DNA of 64,000 nucleotides from Anaerosolibacter carboniphilus (GCF_014205875.1 NZ_JACHEN010000003.1:1-64000), one strand, 5' to 3'; shown: positions 28,216 to 38,476, counted from the stretch's first letter. The notes: generated from the sequence alone by a model not told the origin. Translations and numbers: made by a program.

Positions 28216-29271
28216 TTATTTCCCCTCCTTTCCTAATCTGAGTAACAATGTTTTAATTCCATAATTCATGGCTGCAAATAAAACGATGAAAGCCATGATG
28301 ATTTCAGCAATTTCTTTTGGAACACTGGCCAGCGCCATGGCACTTGAGCCTGCCTTCAGCGCTCCAAATAAAAACCCGGCAATCACAATCCCTAGCCCAC
28401 TATTGCTACCTAGAAGAGCTACGGCAATTCCATCCAATCCATATCCTTCAAAACCACCAATTACCCTGGCATAGTTAAATGTTCCAATAGAAATCATGGC
28501 ACCAGCCAAACCAGCAAAGGCACCTGAGATCATCATAGAATAAACAATATTTCTATTTACGCGCATACCCGCATATTGAGATGCGTCGGGATTAAAGCCT
28601 ACCGCACGCAGTTCATATCCAAAAGAAGTTTTTTCAATAATATACCAAAATATAACTGCCATGATGAGTGCAATAAATATCCCTAGGTGAAGTCTGGAAC
28701 GCCCAGTGATTTCGGATAAGAAGGCATTGTTCAAAGTTGCTGACATGTGTATGTCCAAGGTCCTCGTTTTTGAGCTTCCTGGCAGCATCTTTATGGCATA
28801 GTTAACCAGATGCAGCGCTGTATAATTCAACATGATGGTTACAACCACCTCATGAACCCGATATCTAGCCTTTAAAATACCCGGAATAAATGCCCAAATA
28901 CTTCCTGCCGCAGCAGCAGCAATCAAAACCAATGGAAGATGGATAATTCTAGGTGCTTCAATCAGAATCCCTACAGCTACCGCAGCAAAAGAACCTACGA
29001 TCAATTGTCCTTCTGCACCAATATTAAAAAGTCCAGTTCTAAATCCAAAGCCGATCGCTAAACCCGTAAGGATTAGAGGTGTTGCCGTTACAACCCATTC
29101 ACCAAACTTCCTTGGATTTCCCAATACGCCTTTAACAAGAGCTCTGTATCCATCAATGGGATTAATTCCTGTGATCATCATAACGATTGCCCCGGCCAAA
29201 AATCCTAAAAGAACAGATATCAACGGTACTAAAAATGTGTGGTTTTTTTCATTGGACAAAAACCTTATCAT
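28216..29271 (-). CDS. nupP: Nucleoside ABC transporter permease (BmpA system, first permease)
   Basis: 351 residues, COG4603-like permease with about 9-10 membrane segments. Recognisable are ATPLILTGLAIGFGFRTGLFNIGAEGQLIVGS, VHEVVVTIMLNYTALHLVNYA and the coupling region GYELRAVGFNPDASQYAGMRVNRNIVYSMMISGAFAGLAGA. The start overlaps the stop of the ATPase gene by 1 nt, and the stop lies 1 nt before the next permease. All three are therefore translated together. It forms the heterodimeric channel with the second permease. Confidence 0.9.
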   Translation of the reverse strand: MIRFLSNEKNHTFLVPLISVLLGFLAGAIVMMITGINPIDGYRALVKGVLGNPRKFGEWVVTATPLILTGLAIGFGFRTGLFNIGAEGQLIVGSFAAVAVGILIEAPRIIHLPLVLIAAAAAGSIWAFIPGILKARYRVHEVVVTIMLNYTALHLVNYAIKMLPGSSKTRTLDIHMSATLNNAFLSEITGRSRLHLGIFIALIMAVIFWYIIEKTSFGYELRAVGFNPDASQYAGMRVNRNIVYSMMISGAFAGLAGAMISIGTFNYARVIGGFEGYGLDGIAVALLGSNSGLGIVIAGFLFGALKAGSSAMALASVPKEIAEIIMAFIVLFAAMNYGIKTLLLRLGKEGK

Positions 29272-30803
29272 TATTGATCACCATCCTTCCGTGGATCTTC
29301 GCAGCCAGCCATCATAAGGCCAAGTTGATGCTCCGTCGCTTCTTTTGCATCGACAGTCCCAACAATTCTGCCCTCAAAGATTACTGCTATTCGATCACTT
29401 ACATTCATTACTTCGTCTAGTTCAAGAGAAACCAGGAGAACAGCTCTCCCCTTATCACGCTCTTCAATTAATTTCTTATGAATAAATTCGATTGCACCTA
29501 CATCCAACCCTCTTGTGGGTTGTCCTGCGATGAGGAGTTCCGGACTTCGGTCTACCTCTCTGGCTATAATGGCCTTCTGCTGATTTCCGCCAGACATAGC
29601 CCTGGTTTTCGTGTTAATCCCTTGTCCACTTCTTACATCAAATTCTTCGATGAGTTTTCCTGCTTTATCATTGATCGCGCTTCTATTTAAAATACCATTT
29701 TTTGAATAGGGTTGTTTGTAATATGTTTGCAATACCATATTTTCTGCCAACTTAAAATCCAATATAAGTCCATGTTTATGCCTATCTTGGGGAATATGAC
29801 CAATTCCCATCTCTGTTCTTTGCCGTATTGGCATTTTCGTTATATCTTTCCCCAACAATTGTATGCTTCCAGACTCAGCTTCTCTCAATCCTGAAATTGC
29901 TTCCAATAGCTCCGTTTGACCATTTCCATCAACCCCGGCGATTCCTAGAATCTCTCCTCTTCTGATTTCCAGGTTCAATCCATTTACAGCCTTCAGTCCC
30001 CTCGAATCTTTAACAATTAAATCAGTAATCTTTAGCACAGTATCCTTAGGATCTGCCTCTTCTTTATCTACGCTAAAACTGACTTCTCTTCCAACCATCA
30101 TGGATGCCATGACATCAGCAGTAGTTGTCTTTACATCCACCGTATCAATGTATTTTCCTCTTCTAATAATCGTACATTGATCTGCAACTTCTTTGATTTC
30201 CTTCAATTTATGGGTAATTAATATGATGGATTTACCCTCTTCTACGAGCCTTTTCATGATATGAATAAGCTCCGTAATTTCTTGCGGTGTAAGGGCAGCA
30301 GTAGGCTCATCAAATATTAAAATCTCTGCATTCCGATAAAGCATCTTTAAAATTTCAACCCTTTGCTGCATCCCAACGGTGATATCTTCAATTTTTGATG
30401 ATGGATCTACTTCAAGGCCATACTCCTTGGATAGCTTTTCGATCTCTTTTGTAGCTTTTTCAATATCAATTTTCCCACTTTTGGTGGGCTCTTGTCCTAG
30501 AATAATGTTCTCAGTAACAGTAAAATTGTGAACCAGCTTAAAATGCTGGTGCACCATCCCGATACCAAGCTCATTGGCAACATTAGGGTTGCTAATGTTA
30601 ACGCTTTTACCTCTAACTTTGATTTCACCTTTGTCCGGTTGGTAAAGGCCAAACAATACACTCATTAGCGTAGATTTTCCTGCACCGTTTTCTCCCAGCA
30701 ATGCATGAATCTCACCCTTTTTAAGCTTTAAAGTTATATTATCATTCGCTACGATTCCCGGAAATTCTTTTCTAATATTGAGCATTTCGATAATATATTC
30801 CAT
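29271..30803 (-). CDS. nupO: Nucleoside ABC transporter ATP-binding protein (duplicated ABC)
   Basis: 510 residues with two ABC domains. The first has Walker A GENGAGKST (about 38-46), a degenerate signature, Walker B ILIFDEPTAAL and switch ILITHKL. The second has GVDGNGQTE in place of Walker A, signature MSGGNQQK and LLIAGQPTRGLD. A degenerate second site is normal for RbsA/COG3845 proteins. It powers import with both permeases and the lipoprotein BmpA. A terminator-like hairpin (30935-30960) separates it from bmpA, so the lipoprotein is probably made in excess. Confidence 0.93.
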   Translation of the reverse strand: MEYIIEMLNIRKEFPGIVANDNITLKLKKGEIHALLGENGAGKSTLMSVLFGLYQPDKGEIKVRGKSVNISNPNVANELGIGMVHQHFKLVHNFTVTENIILGQEPTKSGKIDIEKATKEIEKLSKEYGLEVDPSSKIEDITVGMQQRVEILKMLYRNAEILIFDEPTAALTPQEITELIHIMKRLVEEGKSIILITHKLKEIKEVADQCTIIRRGKYIDTVDVKTTTADVMASMMVGREVSFSVDKEEADPKDTVLKITDLIVKDSRGLKAVNGLNLEIRRGEILGIAGVDGNGQTELLEAISGLREAESGSIQLLGKDITKMPIRQRTEMGIGHIPQDRHKHGLILDFKLAENMVLQTYYKQPYSKNGILNRSAINDKAGKLIEEFDVRSGQGINTKTRAMSGGNQQKAIIAREVDRSPELLIAGQPTRGLDVGAIEFIHKKLIEERDKGRAVLLVSLELDEVMNVSDRIAVIFEGRIVGTVDAKEATEHQLGLMMAGCEDPRKDGDQ

Positions 30804-30934
30804 GATTACGACCCTCGCTTCTAACTCAGATTTACCACTATCTAATCATACAATAAAATCTATTGGCTTTCCATATTATTTCATAATGTTAAAGATTTTA
30901 TAGTATAGAAAAGTATGCTTTCTTGTATTATAAA

Positions 30935-30960
30935 AAAAGCCCATATACTATGGGCCTTTT
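30935..30960 (-). terminator. Terminator/attenuator between bmpA and the ABC genes
   Basis: AAAAAGCCCATA/TATGGGCCTTTTT hairpin with a short loop and T-run, located after bmpA and before the ATPase gene. Confidence 0.75.
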
Positions 30961-30994
30961 TACATAGACTGCTAAATTGTGTGCTGCTTTAAAT

Positions 30995-32083
30995 TTATTT
31001 AAGATTTGCTTCGAAAGCTTTTAATTCATCCATAGTTGTAGGCACAACGATCTCTCCTGCAACGATCTTGTCTTTGTAAGAATTGATTTCAGTAACGATG
31101 TCAGCTGCTAAGTTTGGATTTTCAGCTGGTATACCAACGCCATCTTCTTTTAATGTTAAAGCTGTTGTTTTTCCACCAGGGAACTCGCCTTTTTCTTGGG
31201 CTTCGATCATGCTATAAGCAGCAACGTCTACTCTCTTCATCATAGATGTTAATACAACAGACTTACCACTTGCTAATTTACCGTCTTCATATTGATCTTT
31301 ATCAACACCAATTACCCATACTTCTTTGCCATTCTCAACTCTGTTCTTTGCTTCGTTGATAACACCGTTTCCAGTTCCACCAGCTGCATGATAGATCACG
31401 TCAACACCTTGTGCATACATTGTAGAAGCGATTTGTTGTCCTGCTCCTGGATTACCGAAGTCACCTGCATATTGGTCTACTACTTGAATAGATTTATCTA
31501 CAGAGTGAACTCCAGCAACGAAACCTGCGTGGAACTTTCTAATCAATGGGAAGTCCATTCCACCCACAAATCCAACCTTCTTTGTTTTTGTTGCTTTTGC
31601 TGCTGCAACTCCAACAAGGAATGAACCTTGCTCTTCAGCAAAAACTACTGAAGCAACGTTAGGGGCGTCAATCACTGCGTCAATGATTGCAAAATTAGTA
31701 TCTGCATATTGTGGTGCTACTTCCTTCATAGCATTTTCGAATAAGAATCCAGCTGCGATAACAAGATTATAGGCCTCGTCACCAAAAGCGCTAAGATTAG
31801 GGATGTAATCCGCTTCTTCGTTTGATTGAATATATTTATATTCTTGTCCTTCTTTCCAACCTTTTTCTCCAGCATATTCTTTGATACCTTCGTAAGTTCC
31901 TTGATTGAATGATCTGTCATCGATACCACCGATATCTGTAACAAAACCAACTGTAATATCTGTCTTTTCCTCCTCAGTAGGTGCTGCTGGCGCTGGTTGT
32001 TCAGGAGCCTTTTGGCCACAACCTGCCATTAGTCCTACAAGCAGCATCATTACTAGTAATAAAGCCATACTTTTTTTAAACAT
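30995..32083 (-). CDS. bmpA: BmpA-family nucleoside-binding lipoprotein
   Basis: 362 residues. The signal peptide MFKKSMALLLVMMLLVG is followed by lipobox LMAGC (Cys about 22), then a Pro/Ala-rich linker and the Bmp/PnrA fold (about 40-360). DIGGIDDRSFNQGTYEGIKEY, GFVGGMDFPLIRKFHAGFVAGV, VDVIYHAAGGTGNGV and VIGVDKDQYEDGK are typical of nucleoside-binding PnrA/BmpA proteins, anchored to the outer face of the membrane. It is the first gene of the ABC operon. AGGAGGAAGA precedes the ATG. Confidence 0.92.
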   Translation of the reverse strand: MFKKSMALLLVMMLLVGLMAGCGQKAPEQPAPAAPTEEEKTDITVGFVTDIGGIDDRSFNQGTYEGIKEYAGEKGWKEGQEYKYIQSNEEADYIPNLSAFGDEAYNLVIAAGFLFENAMKEVAPQYADTNFAIIDAVIDAPNVASVVFAEEQGSFLVGVAAAKATKTKKVGFVGGMDFPLIRKFHAGFVAGVHSVDKSIQVVDQYAGDFGNPGAGQQIASTMYAQGVDVIYHAAGGTGNGVINEAKNRVENGKEVWVIGVDKDQYEDGKLASGKSVVLTSMMKRVDVAAYSMIEAQEKGEFPGGKTTALTLKEDGVGIPAENPNLAADIVTEINSYKDKIVAGEIVVPTTMDELKAFEANLK

Positions 32084-32283
32084 GTACTCTTCCTCCTCAT
32101 TTTTTGTCCATTTCTTTGTCTTTTCCCCTAGACAATATAGCTAATAAGAATTCTACAAAGATATGGAAAAATCCTTTCTCTTCATAAAAAAAATATTTTT
32201 TGTTTAATCCTTCCTTAAATTTCCATACAAGCCTACTATATGTTTATATACCTAAGCATGAAAATATGTCATATACTTATTAT

Positions 32284-32311
32284 AAAAACTCCAGCTTTTG
32301 CTGGAGTTTTT
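32284..32311 (-). terminator. Terminator of the glycine reductase operon
   Basis: AAAAACTCCAGC/GCTGGAGTTTTT with a 4-nt loop, directly after the grdD stop codon. Confidence 0.9.
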
Positions 32312-32315
32312 ATGA

Positions 32316-33503
32316 TTAACACACATCGCCTTCTTTTGCCACAAAACCTGCTTTTCCCAATACTTCTGCAGCCTGATGCATTTTATCTTCACTGACAAGA
32401 ACGATGGGTCCTGTGCAGCCCATGCCGCTTTCTGCATAAATACCGGCTTTCCACAGGGCTTTTACTGCATCCTCTAAATCCATGATATCTATACCCGATA
32501 TGGAACCCGTTACAACTTCTTTTGCTGGCGCAGCCACTTCTTCTGCTTCAACCTGTGCTTTTTTAGTATCTTTTGTCAGGGATTTTAATATGTCTTCCAG
32601 TTTGGCTGCTTTTGCCTTGGTAAACTCAGCCTTTGCAACCACTGGCAGCTTTCCTTGGGCAAGCTTTGCTGCGTACTTAATGGCATTGGCTACTACAGGA
32701 ACGCCCGATGCTCTGGATAGGATCAGAATGGTTCGATCATATCCATCACCAATTCCAGGTCCATAACCATAGCCCATGGCTTCGTAGCTGCCGCCAGTTG
32801 TATAGGATGAAAATACTTTCATCATAATGTTACCTGTTAACGTATCGGTTACCATCACATCTACGCTTCCTGCTAATAAGTCATTTCCTCTCATCACCGC
32901 TCCTCCGTCGGAACGAATGGATTCTGAGAAATTGATCTTGTAGCCATTGGCATTCAATTCTTTTAATGCCCTTTCTACTTGGCGGGCGCCATCTAGGTTT
33001 AGTATGCCAACGGTTGGGTCTTCAATCCCCATTGCTTTCGCAGTGATGATCCCATAGAGGGCATTTTTGACCATAGCTTCAACCCGATGGGCAGAAGCAG
33101 TGCCTGTGGTGGTAGCTAAAAACATTTCTCTTCCCATACCCGGTGTAATGACCTTACCTACGGTAGAAACACCAATGGGGAAGTTATAGTGCATGGTTAC
33201 ACAAGCTTGGATGTAATGGCTGTCCAACAGTTCTTCCATCTTTTTGTGCATTTCATCTTCTGAATTTACTTCTGCAATTTCTAAGCTTGTATCTACTTTA
33301 GGACCGATGAGTACAATATCAAAGTTATCTGCACCCTTTGAAGCTAGTTCTGCGCCTTTTACAAGGTTCTCTACACCATGCTCACTGCCGAGGGTCGTCA
33401 GACCTACCTTTACACGGTTGCCGAATTGTCCCGTTTGAATGGCATCGGCAATATCCATAAACGCTTTCCCTATCATTTGCTTTACTGCATTATTTTCAGT
33501 CAT
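32316..33503 (-). CDS. grdD: Glycine reductase complex component C subunit alpha (GrdD)
   Basis: About 395 residues from ATG 33503 (MTENNAVKQMIGKAFMDIADAI), with AGGGGTG upstream; a GTG three codons earlier is possible. It belongs to the PlsX-like phosphotransacylase superfamily (DIVLIGPKVDTSLEI, SDGGAVMRGNDLLAGSVDVMVTDTLTGN). Together with GrdC it forms protein C, which takes the carboxymethyl/acetyl group from selenoprotein A and releases acetyl phosphate. The last ~50 residues (YAESGMGCTGPIVLVSEDKMHQA) contain a conserved Cys. It is the last gene of the grd operon. Confidence 0.93.
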   Translation of the reverse strand: MTENNAVKQMIGKAFMDIADAIQTGQFGNRVKVGLTTLGSEHGVENLVKGAELASKGADNFDIVLIGPKVDTSLEIAEVNSEDEMHKKMEELLDSHYIQACVTMHYNFPIGVSTVGKVITPGMGREMFLATTTGTASAHRVEAMVKNALYGIITAKAMGIEDPTVGILNLDGARQVERALKELNANGYKINFSESIRSDGGAVMRGNDLLAGSVDVMVTDTLTGNIMMKVFSSYTTGGSYEAMGYGYGPGIGDGYDRTILILSRASGVPVVANAIKYAAKLAQGKLPVVAKAEFTKAKAAKLEDILKSLTKDTKKAQVEAEEVAAPAKEVVTGSISGIDIMDLEDAVKALWKAGIYAESGMGCTGPIVLVSEDKMHQAAEVLGKAGFVAKEGDVC

Positions 33504-33514
33504 TCTCATCACCC

Positions 33515-35053
33515 CTATGCCTTTAGTAGATGTGACGCGAAGTCTCTCATAGCCTCTGCAATCATGCTCTTTACAACATCTTCAGATATACCGGCGCCAG
33601 CCGTTTCCACTTTTCCTGTGTTTCTTTCCATTACGATAGAAACCCCATCAAATAGGTTTGTCATACGGCCAAGGAATAAGCTTCCTTTTCCAACGATCAT
33701 GGCTCTATTTAAAGAACCCGTTATTAAATCCTCCCTGGCAAATCCAAGATAAGGTACCCCCGATGGAATATGGCCTTGGGTTGGTGCCCAGCCTGGCATA
33801 CCATGCTTTTCTACAAAAGTACCCAGTTCACTTCTCTCCAGCTCATTCCTTTTCACACCTAGGGCAGCAATCATTTTATAGTTTGCCTCCGGCACATCCC
33901 CTGCTCCCGCTGGTTTTGTTACATCAGGATTTTGCATTTCCACAGAATATTTATCAATATCCGTAATCTTTAATCCACCCTTATCCAATGGCATGGTTAC
34001 AAGAGCTGTAATCACCGCCTGAGGTGAAGATCCAGTTCCCACCGTATGTCTTCCCACCAGATCCGTTCTTAATATTGGACTTACGCCATCATTCTTACTA
34101 ATCAATACAGCAAATCCACCAAGGACATCCTCCAGAATAGGCATACCCTTCTTCACATGATCCTTCCCATTCATACCCAGCTTCGCTGTGGCACCGCCTG
34201 CAACGATCACCACATTTTCATAAGTTCCCGCTTGAACCAAAGACGCAGCTTGAATCAAAGCATGAGTTGGTGCAGCACAGAATCCCCTTGTATCAGAACC
34301 CGTGGCATTTACTGCCCCTGCTGCCTCCGCGATGGATTTTGCAAAGTTTCCGCCACCTCTTTGATTCATATCCCCGCAAGCCTCTTCAGAACACTCGATT
34401 ACATAATCGATTTCCCCTACATTGATATTATTCTTATCTACCAAGTGTTTAAATGCGAGAAGACCAGATGCTTTCACCACTAGATTTTCGAACAATACAT
34501 GGGCATTAAGGTTTGGATCAATATCATGAGCTCTCTTTACACAACCGATGAGTTTTCCATCCTGATACAGACCTTCAGCATGCTGCTCTTTTACATACTT
34601 TTCAATTTCCTCTAGATCTTCCCCCTCTTTCAGCTTCGCCGCATCCTCCTTAAACAAAGGATGATTACTAATCTTACCCTTCACCGTTGCTGTGAAGTTC
34701 TTATCTAGTTTCACCAAATCGAAGGCATCAGAGACTTTTAATAAAGCAATAAATTCATCTTGAGGCATGATTTCGCCGTATTTTCCAAAACGATTTGCAC
34801 CAGCAACATCCTTATCAAACCAAGGCATTTCATAATGTCTTAAATCATCCGGTGTGATATTTCCAATATACACCTGATTTGGTGCATAATTAACGACTTT
34901 ATCATATGACCGAACATGCTCAGGAAGTTTTTTCAAATATTCAGAATCAGGATTCGTTAATTTTTCAGTTGTTTGAGTGGTACCATTATGATAAATCATA
35001 TCAGGGGTATGTACCAAAACATATCCAGTCCCCTTTACTACTGCATAACTCAT
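33515..35053 (-). CDS. grdC: Glycine reductase complex component C subunit beta (GrdC)
   Basis: About 512 residues from ATG 35053 (MSYAVVKGTGYVLVHTPDM), chosen for the GGAGGTG upstream. The C-terminal two thirds look like a ketoacyl-ACP synthase III-type thiolase fold. GDMNQRGGGNFAKSIAEAAG and GSDTRGFCAAPTHALIQAA supply the probable active-site Cys. Protein C binds the acetyl group as a thioester and generates acetyl phosphate for ATP synthesis. It is separated from grdB by about 230 bp with two hairpins, and followed closely by grdD. Confidence 0.93.
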   Translation of the reverse strand: MSYAVVKGTGYVLVHTPDMIYHNGTTQTTEKLTNPDSEYLKKLPEHVRSYDKVVNYAPNQVYIGNITPDDLRHYEMPWFDKDVAGANRFGKYGEIMPQDEFIALLKVSDAFDLVKLDKNFTATVKGKISNHPLFKEDAAKLKEGEDLEEIEKYVKEQHAEGLYQDGKLIGCVKRAHDIDPNLNAHVLFENLVVKASGLLAFKHLVDKNNINVGEIDYVIECSEEACGDMNQRGGGNFAKSIAEAAGAVNATGSDTRGFCAAPTHALIQAASLVQAGTYENVVIVAGGATAKLGMNGKDHVKKGMPILEDVLGGFAVLISKNDGVSPILRTDLVGRHTVGTGSSPQAVITALVTMPLDKGGLKITDIDKYSVEMQNPDVTKPAGAGDVPEANYKMIAALGVKRNELERSELGTFVEKHGMPGWAPTQGHIPSGVPYLGFAREDLITGSLNRAMIVGKGSLFLGRMTNLFDGVSIVMERNTGKVETAGAGISEDVVKSMIAEAMRDFASHLLKA

Positions 35054-35207
35054 ACCTTTCACCTCCGCGTATTTTAAAAGCAAAGCTACTATGGGTGTTC
35101 CCTCGCAGCTCGCAGCTACAGACTAGCAATCTATATTGTCTCAAATTCAGTTGAAAAAATGTAGAGAATCTTTTGTTCTCTTCCATCGACCTTGTACATA
35201 TAATTTC

Positions 35208-35281
35208 AATAAATGGGTGATGTATATACCACCCATTTATTCATTAGTCTAAGCAGCTGCCAGCTGCGGTAACAGCTGGCA
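35208..35281 (-). other. Two hairpins in the grdB-grdC intercistronic region
   Basis: TGCCAGCTG/CAGCTGGCA at 35258-35281 and AATAAATGGGTG/CACCCATTTATT at 35208-35241. Neither is followed by a strong T-run. They may act as a weak attenuator, or as mRNA-processing/stability elements giving grdE-A-B higher output than grdC-D. Confidence 0.55.
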
Positions 35282-35287
35282 AATCTA

Positions 35288-36598
35288 TTAGTTTTCAAAT
35301 ACTGTCTGACCTTCAACTTCAGTTGAAAGAGCCTTTAATGCTTTTTCAACTATTTTTCTTCTAAGCTTTTTCTCCTCCGCTGGCTCCAATGCTGGATTTC
35401 CAAGTGGGTGAGGAATCGCAATAGCAGGTACGATTCTGTTTGCTCCAACTGTTAATGAGATTGGAACAACTGTACAAATGTGTACTACAGGAATGCCTGC
35501 TCTTTCAATTTCTTTTACCATCGTTGCACCGCAACGTGTACAAGTGCCTCAGGTGGATGTTAGGATAACTGCTGTTACACCGTCAGCCAACAACTCTTTT
35601 GCAAATTCCGCTGCAAATTGTCTAGAGTTTGCAACAGATGTACCATTCCCTACCGTCGTATAGAAATATCTGTGCAATTCGCCAATGATACCTTCTTTTT
35701 CCATGTCTCTAAGAACATCTACAGGAAGTACTCTATCAGCGTCTGCATTTGCATAAATTGGGTCATATCCGCCGTGAGCTGTTTCATGAGTTACCTCAGT
35801 TAAATCAGTGAAATCAGCAATATCATACTTACCATACTTAGATGCAGATGAAGATTCGATATGATTTGGATTTCCTTTTGGTACAATACCACCTGAAGTA
35901 ACAAGGGCAATTTTTGCCTTAGAGATATCCTTTACAGCTGGGTTTGGTGTCACGTTATCGAAATCTGGCATAGGATATTCTGTCACATATTCTTCGCCTT
36001 TTAACTTCTTCAACATCATATCTACAGCTCTCTTAGAACCTCTCTCTTCCAAGAAAATATTTTTTCTTACGCCTCTTGGAATATAGCCATCTACATTAGG
36101 AGCTTTAATTTCTTCTCCTTTAACTAGCTTAAGAGCAAGTTTTGCTAAAGCTGGAGCAGCTGTTCTCATCGCAGCAGCCGAATTTCCTGTTTCAACAATG
36201 TATAAATCTTTCTTATACATGTCAGCACCTGGATTTTCAATATACATCGCAGTAGCCACAGGAATATTTAATTCTTCCTTTACAACCTTAGAGATTGTAC
36301 CGCAAGCTACACCGTATCTACCTGCATTAAATGCTGGCCCAGCGATGAATAACTCAGGATTGTACTGCTTTATCATGTCAAGAATTTGTGTTTTAGCTTC
36401 TTCAAGATTTTCATTGAAATAAGAGTCTCCACAGATCACAGTCGCAACAATCTCTGCTTCTCCACCAAAAGCCGCATTTAGAGCAGCACCAGGTCCAACT
36501 ACGCCTTCTCTTATTTCAGGCTTAATATCAGCCTTCTCCTCGCCACCAATGCCAGCGAAGAATTGGTTTATATAATGAACAACTCTAATCTTGCTCAT
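35288..36598 (-). CDS. grdB: Glycine reductase component B gamma subunit GrdB (selenoprotein)
   Basis: About 436 residues when the in-frame TGA (plus-strand TCA at 35549-35551) is read as selenocysteine at about residue 350. The context is STUGTCTRCGATMVKEIERAG, a UxxC redox motif; an ordinary gene finder would split the gene there. The frame continues without other stops to HPLGNPALEPAEEKKL. Right after the UGA the sequence CGTTGC-GGT-GCAACG (35522-35536) forms a SECIS-like hairpin. GrdB is the substrate-specific subunit that forms a Schiff base with glycine together with GrdE and passes the carboxymethyl group to GrdA's selenocysteine. The RBS is AAAGGGGGGAAAG. Confidence 0.93.
35522..35536 (-). 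promoter_or_regulatory. SECIS-like hairpin for grdB UGA
   Basis: A 6-bp perfect stem CGTTGC/GCAACG with GGT loop begins 12 nt downstream of the UGA codon, the position expected for a bacterial SelB-binding element. Confidence 0.7.
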
Positions 36599-36642
36599 AC
36601 TTTCCCCCCTCTCTTATTTTTCGGGAAATTTTTAGGTTATTA

Positions 36643-37113
36643 TTAGAATTTACAGAATTGTTCTCTCATAGATGACATTTCAGCGATAATGGAATCAACG
36701 TCTAAAACCATTTCCATCATACCGATTTGCTCATCATATACAGCTGGATCAACAGCTTCTTTGAATTCTGCATCTACCGCATGGTATACTCTAAGTCCTA
36801 ACTGGACTCCTGCCAATGAACCTGCATACGTAGGGTCTCCGTTTGTTACTGTTTCAGCAGCTAAGCCTGCAGCTTCTGCTTCAGCAGCACCAAGAAGAAC
36901 GATAATGTTTTCAGCACCGTACTTCTCTGTCATTGCTTTTACCCTATTTTGATTCTCCAGGTCCATTGCTCCTGCAGCCGTTCAGACAAAGCACTCAGTA
37001 GCAGAAAATACTACCTCAGCTCCTGTTCCTTTTAGGCATTCTTCCATTGCAGGACCTGGTATACCATCTCTGTCACCAATGATGATGACTTTTTTGCCAT
37101 CGAACATATTCAT
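36643..37113 (-). CDS. grdA: Glycine reductase selenoprotein A (GrdA)
   Basis: 156 residues counting selenocysteine. It starts [21 protein letters not shown] at ATG 37113 with GAGAGGATGG upstream. The in-frame TGA (plus-strand TCA at 36982-36984) encodes Sec44 in the redox motif CFVU (CxxU), followed by [14 protein letters not shown]. The remainder ([40 protein letters not shown]) is typical. GrdA carries the carboxymethyl-selenoether intermediate between protein B and protein C and is re-reduced by thioredoxin. A short GC stem follows the UGA but is weaker than in grdB. If UGA is read as stop, only a 107-residue fragment is seen. Confidence 0.95.
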
Positions 37114-37156
37114 GGTTACCATCCTCTCATCTTTTATATTTTAAAAATTAACTTTC

Positions 37157-38443
37157 TTAGAAACTTGTAGCAGACATCTTGTTGAAACCAAGCTCATTGG
37201 TTGCACCAGTGATAACCTGGATTTCAGCCTCAATGCTTCCATCCGGTCTTAAACTTCCATCAAAACCACCAGCAATCTTGTCAGTATAGTCTAACATACC
37301 GATGACTTTTTTCATTGGTGGAAGTACGATAACTTCATTTGCATTTCCGCCTGTTACAGTGGCATCTGCTTTAGGATCTGAATCTGCAAGAGATTGGGAT
37401 GCACCGTCTCTACCTGCATACTCATCTGTAACAATAACCGTCTTAACACCTTCCATTTCAATCTTTTTGCAGTTCATGATCAGGTCAGTATCTGGGTTAC
37501 CAAAACCTTCTTGAGATATGATCGCTCCGTCTAACCCTAAGAACTTACAAAGTTTTGCAGTCCAGTTAGAGGATCTTTCTTTATCTGCAAGATATACGTT
37601 TTCATTTGTGATGATTACACCAACAAAGTTAATATCCTTACCATGTCTTGCATATAAATCATGAATAATTGGGTTGTTTTGGTGATGATATGTTGTGTTT
37701 TTATCACATGCAGAAACACAGTTACCACTTAAGATTGCTCCATCCATTACCTCTGTTGGGTACAGAATTGTTGGAACAATTTTCTTCGCATCTACTCCAT
37801 ATACATAGGTGTCATGAAGCAAGCCTTGTGTTTGAAGCATGTACACATAACCAACCTTAGGAAGATTTGAATACTCTTGAATACTTTCTAGAAGTGGTTT
37901 TGTCTCATAAACTTCTACTTCATCAGGCTGAACATTCATTCCTGCTTTTCCGATGAAAGTAGCTGCTTTTAAACCTGCCATTCTTGCAGCAGCCTCATAG
38001 TCAGGTTGCTTCAAACCCTCTACTGGCTCAATCACTAAGCAAACATTGTACGTTTTTGAGAATGGTGTAAAATCTGCTCCAGGACCTGACATATCAATGA
38101 TACCTTCCTGGAAGCCTACGATCTTACCGCAAGTAACCACTGCAGCACCGCTTAATACATGGGTGCGACCTGTACCCACTGTAGTAACCTTGTTAATCAC
38201 GCCTGGGAAAATACCGCCTTGGCCTTCAACCTTCACCCTTGGTTCGATAACATCCTTAACAGGTGTAATTCTTGTTTCCTCACCTGGTTTTGCAAGTTCT
38301 ACCTTCACACTCTTAATGTGCTCGTCTTCCATGATTAGGTTAACGATTTCCTGCTGGTTTACATACAGTGTTCCATTTTCTACCTTCGTTGTGTCACCAA
38401 ACTGAACATCTGTTATTTTGATTCTTCCTAGTTCTAGGCGCAC
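37157..38443 (-). CDS. grdE: Glycine reductase component B proprotein GrdE (alpha/beta subunits)
   Basis: About 428 residues from GTG 38443 (VRLELGRIKITDVQFGD), preceded by GGGAGGTG. The motif ILSGNCVSACDKNTTYHHQN contains the Cys (about 242) where such proproteins cleave themselves, yielding two chains with a new pyruvoyl (or equivalent carbonyl) group that binds the glycine amino group. Downstream are IHDLYARHGKDINFVGVI and VTDEYAGRDGASQSLADSDP. With GrdB it forms substrate-specific protein B. It lies between trxA and grdA in the operon. Confidence 0.94.
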   Translation of the reverse strand: MRLELGRIKITDVQFGDTTKVENGTLYVNQQEIVNLIMEDEHIKSVKVELAKPGEETRITPVKDVIEPRVKVEGQGGIFPGVINKVTTVGTGRTHVLSGAAVVTCGKIVGFQEGIIDMSGPGADFTPFSKTYNVCLVIEPVEGLKQPDYEAAARMAGLKAATFIGKAGMNVQPDEVEVYETKPLLESIQEYSNLPKVGYVYMLQTQGLLHDTYVYGVDAKKIVPTILYPTEVMDGAILSGNCVSACDKNTTYHHQNNPIIHDLYARHGKDINFVGVIITNENVYLADKERSSNWTAKLCKFLGLDGAIISQEGFGNPDTDLIMNCKKIEMEGVKTVIVTDEYAGRDGASQSLADSDPKADATVTGGNANEVIVLPPMKKVIGMLDYTDKIAGGFDGSLRPDGSIEAEIQVITGATNELGFNKMSATSF

Positions 38444-38476
38444 AAAATTCACCTCCCTTTATATTTATAACCCGCC

